From Pedobacter sp. MC2016-15 (lineage in GTDB: Bacteria; Bacteroidota; Bacteroidia; Sphingobacteriales; Sphingobacteriaceae): DNA of 64,000 nt. Below the pieces are notes generated by a model. That model had not been told where the DNA came from and did not search any database. It saw only the letters and a program-made list of their open reading frames with translations. Below, piece after piece: positions 63,713 through 64,000 of the stretch. Each line of letters opens with the position of its first letter. Position 1 is the stretch's first letter. The DNA lies in assembly GCF_026239695.1 (NCBI RefSeq), contig NZ_JAPIVS010000002.1:434001-498000 (forward strand). Reading direction: 5' to 3'. Position numbers and translations under genes: made by a program.

Positions 63713-64000
63713 TTGAGTTTAGCCAAATTTACCATTTACTACCTCCTTTATACGTTATTCCTTGCCGGGATCGCGTATGCATTGCCCCATATATTTCCGC
63801 ACACCACTTTACTTGTAAAAAAGTTCTGGCTGGTATTCTGCTTCCTCGGGGGGCTCACCTATATTGCTTACCTGACTGCCTTTTTTGGCATTAAAATGGA
63901 TCCGCAGGCCGGCGTAATGGCGATTATGGGCTCGATAGTTTTGAAAATGATATTTTCTTTAGCTTTCGTGCTGATTTACAGCCTCAACAGCGCTGAGAAG
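63713..64000 (+). CDS. AtpI-like membrane protein, incomplete at window edge
   Basis: An open frame from TTG 63713 runs in frame to the last base, 96 codons without a stop. Helices are predicted at about 8-24, 37-56 and 70-90 (LAKFTIYYLLYTLFLAGIA, FWLVFCFLGGLTYIAYLTAF). Small helical proteins of this kind lie between AtpZ and the ATP synthase a-subunit gene in Bacteroidota. The start is chosen because it opens the first helix; the only ATG nearby (63670) leads to an early stop. The gene continues past the window. Confidence 0.7.
   Translation, partial: MSLAKFTIYYLLYTLFLAGIAYALPHIFPHTTLLVKKFWLVFCFLGGLTYIAYLTAFFGIKMDPQAGVMAIMGSIVLKMIFSLAFVLIYSLNSAEK

Overview
The window is a stretch of chromosome from a member of the Bacteroidota, most likely a Sphingobacteriaceae (Pedobacter-like) bacterium. 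The evidence is a complete gldKLMN type IX secretion/gliding core with a porW/sprE lipoprotein nearby, an actABCDEF alternative complex III operon fused to an aa3-type oxidase operon, promoter boxes of the Bacteroidota type (TAnnTTTG), start codons that almost never have a Shine-Dalgarno sequence, and several Bacteroidota-typical DUF families (DUF4251, DUF4271, DUF4286). The genus is an inference. Genes are densely packed on both strands and no intergenic gap exceeds 300 bases. I see no tRNA, rRNA, CRISPR array, insertion sequence or prophage.

Layout. 1-5.4 kb (+): secreted phosphodiesterase, GDSL hydrolase, DNA primase (dnaG), YraN and a glutaminyl cyclase lipoprotein. 5.4-7.8 kb (-): DUF4251 protein and pgi. 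8-11.3 kb (+): M20 amidohydrolase, prfB with a programmed +1 frameshift, and a secreted alpha/beta hydrolase. 11.3-14.1 kb: SirB1-like protein (-), methyltransferase (+) and a BamA/TamA-type barrel (-), arranged convergently. 14.4-15.3 kb (+): a deoxyhypusine-synthase-like enzyme. 15.5-33.9 kb (+): a long respiratory run of actA-F, ctaC, ctaD, terminator, ctaA, ctaB, two subunit III genes, subunit IV, a Sco-like protein, DUF420, a small CxxC protein, DUF2461 and an OmpA-like lipoprotein. 34.2-36.9 kb (-): TPR protein, DUF4286 and an orphan rfbC. 37-41.3 kb (+): a lipoprotein S9-peptidase homologue, histidine kinase and response regulator. 41.3-49.1 kb (-): metallophosphoesterase, AAA ATPase plus vWA pair, two tandem JmjC/cupin-8 proteins, fasciclin and HemW. 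49.2-56.5 kb (+): histidine phosphatase, DUF4271, hemD and gldKLMN. 56.5-63.4 kb (-): porW/sprE, PBP1A and uvrC. 63.4-64 kb (+): atpZ and an AtpI-like gene cut by the window edge, probably the head of the ATP synthase operon.

How they work together. The centre of the window encodes quinol oxidation (ACIII), oxygen reduction (aa3 oxidase), haem A synthesis (CtaB/CtaA) and assembly factors. Reading the residues rather than the family names gives the main surprises. The Sco-like protein in this operon has lost both copper-binding cysteines and the histidine, while a small neighbouring membrane protein carries an exposed CxxC. The neighbouring DUF420 protein contains a textbook EF-hand loop. The S9-peptidase homologue next to the two-component system lacks the catalytic serine and apparently the histidine, so it looks like a binding or sensing lipoprotein rather than an enzyme. 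Several genes have a TAnnTTTG box only 2-8 bases before the start codon, which predicts leaderless transcripts.

Limits: all family assignments are by eye from protein motifs. Promoters and terminators are pattern matches. No alignment, structure prediction or database search was run.
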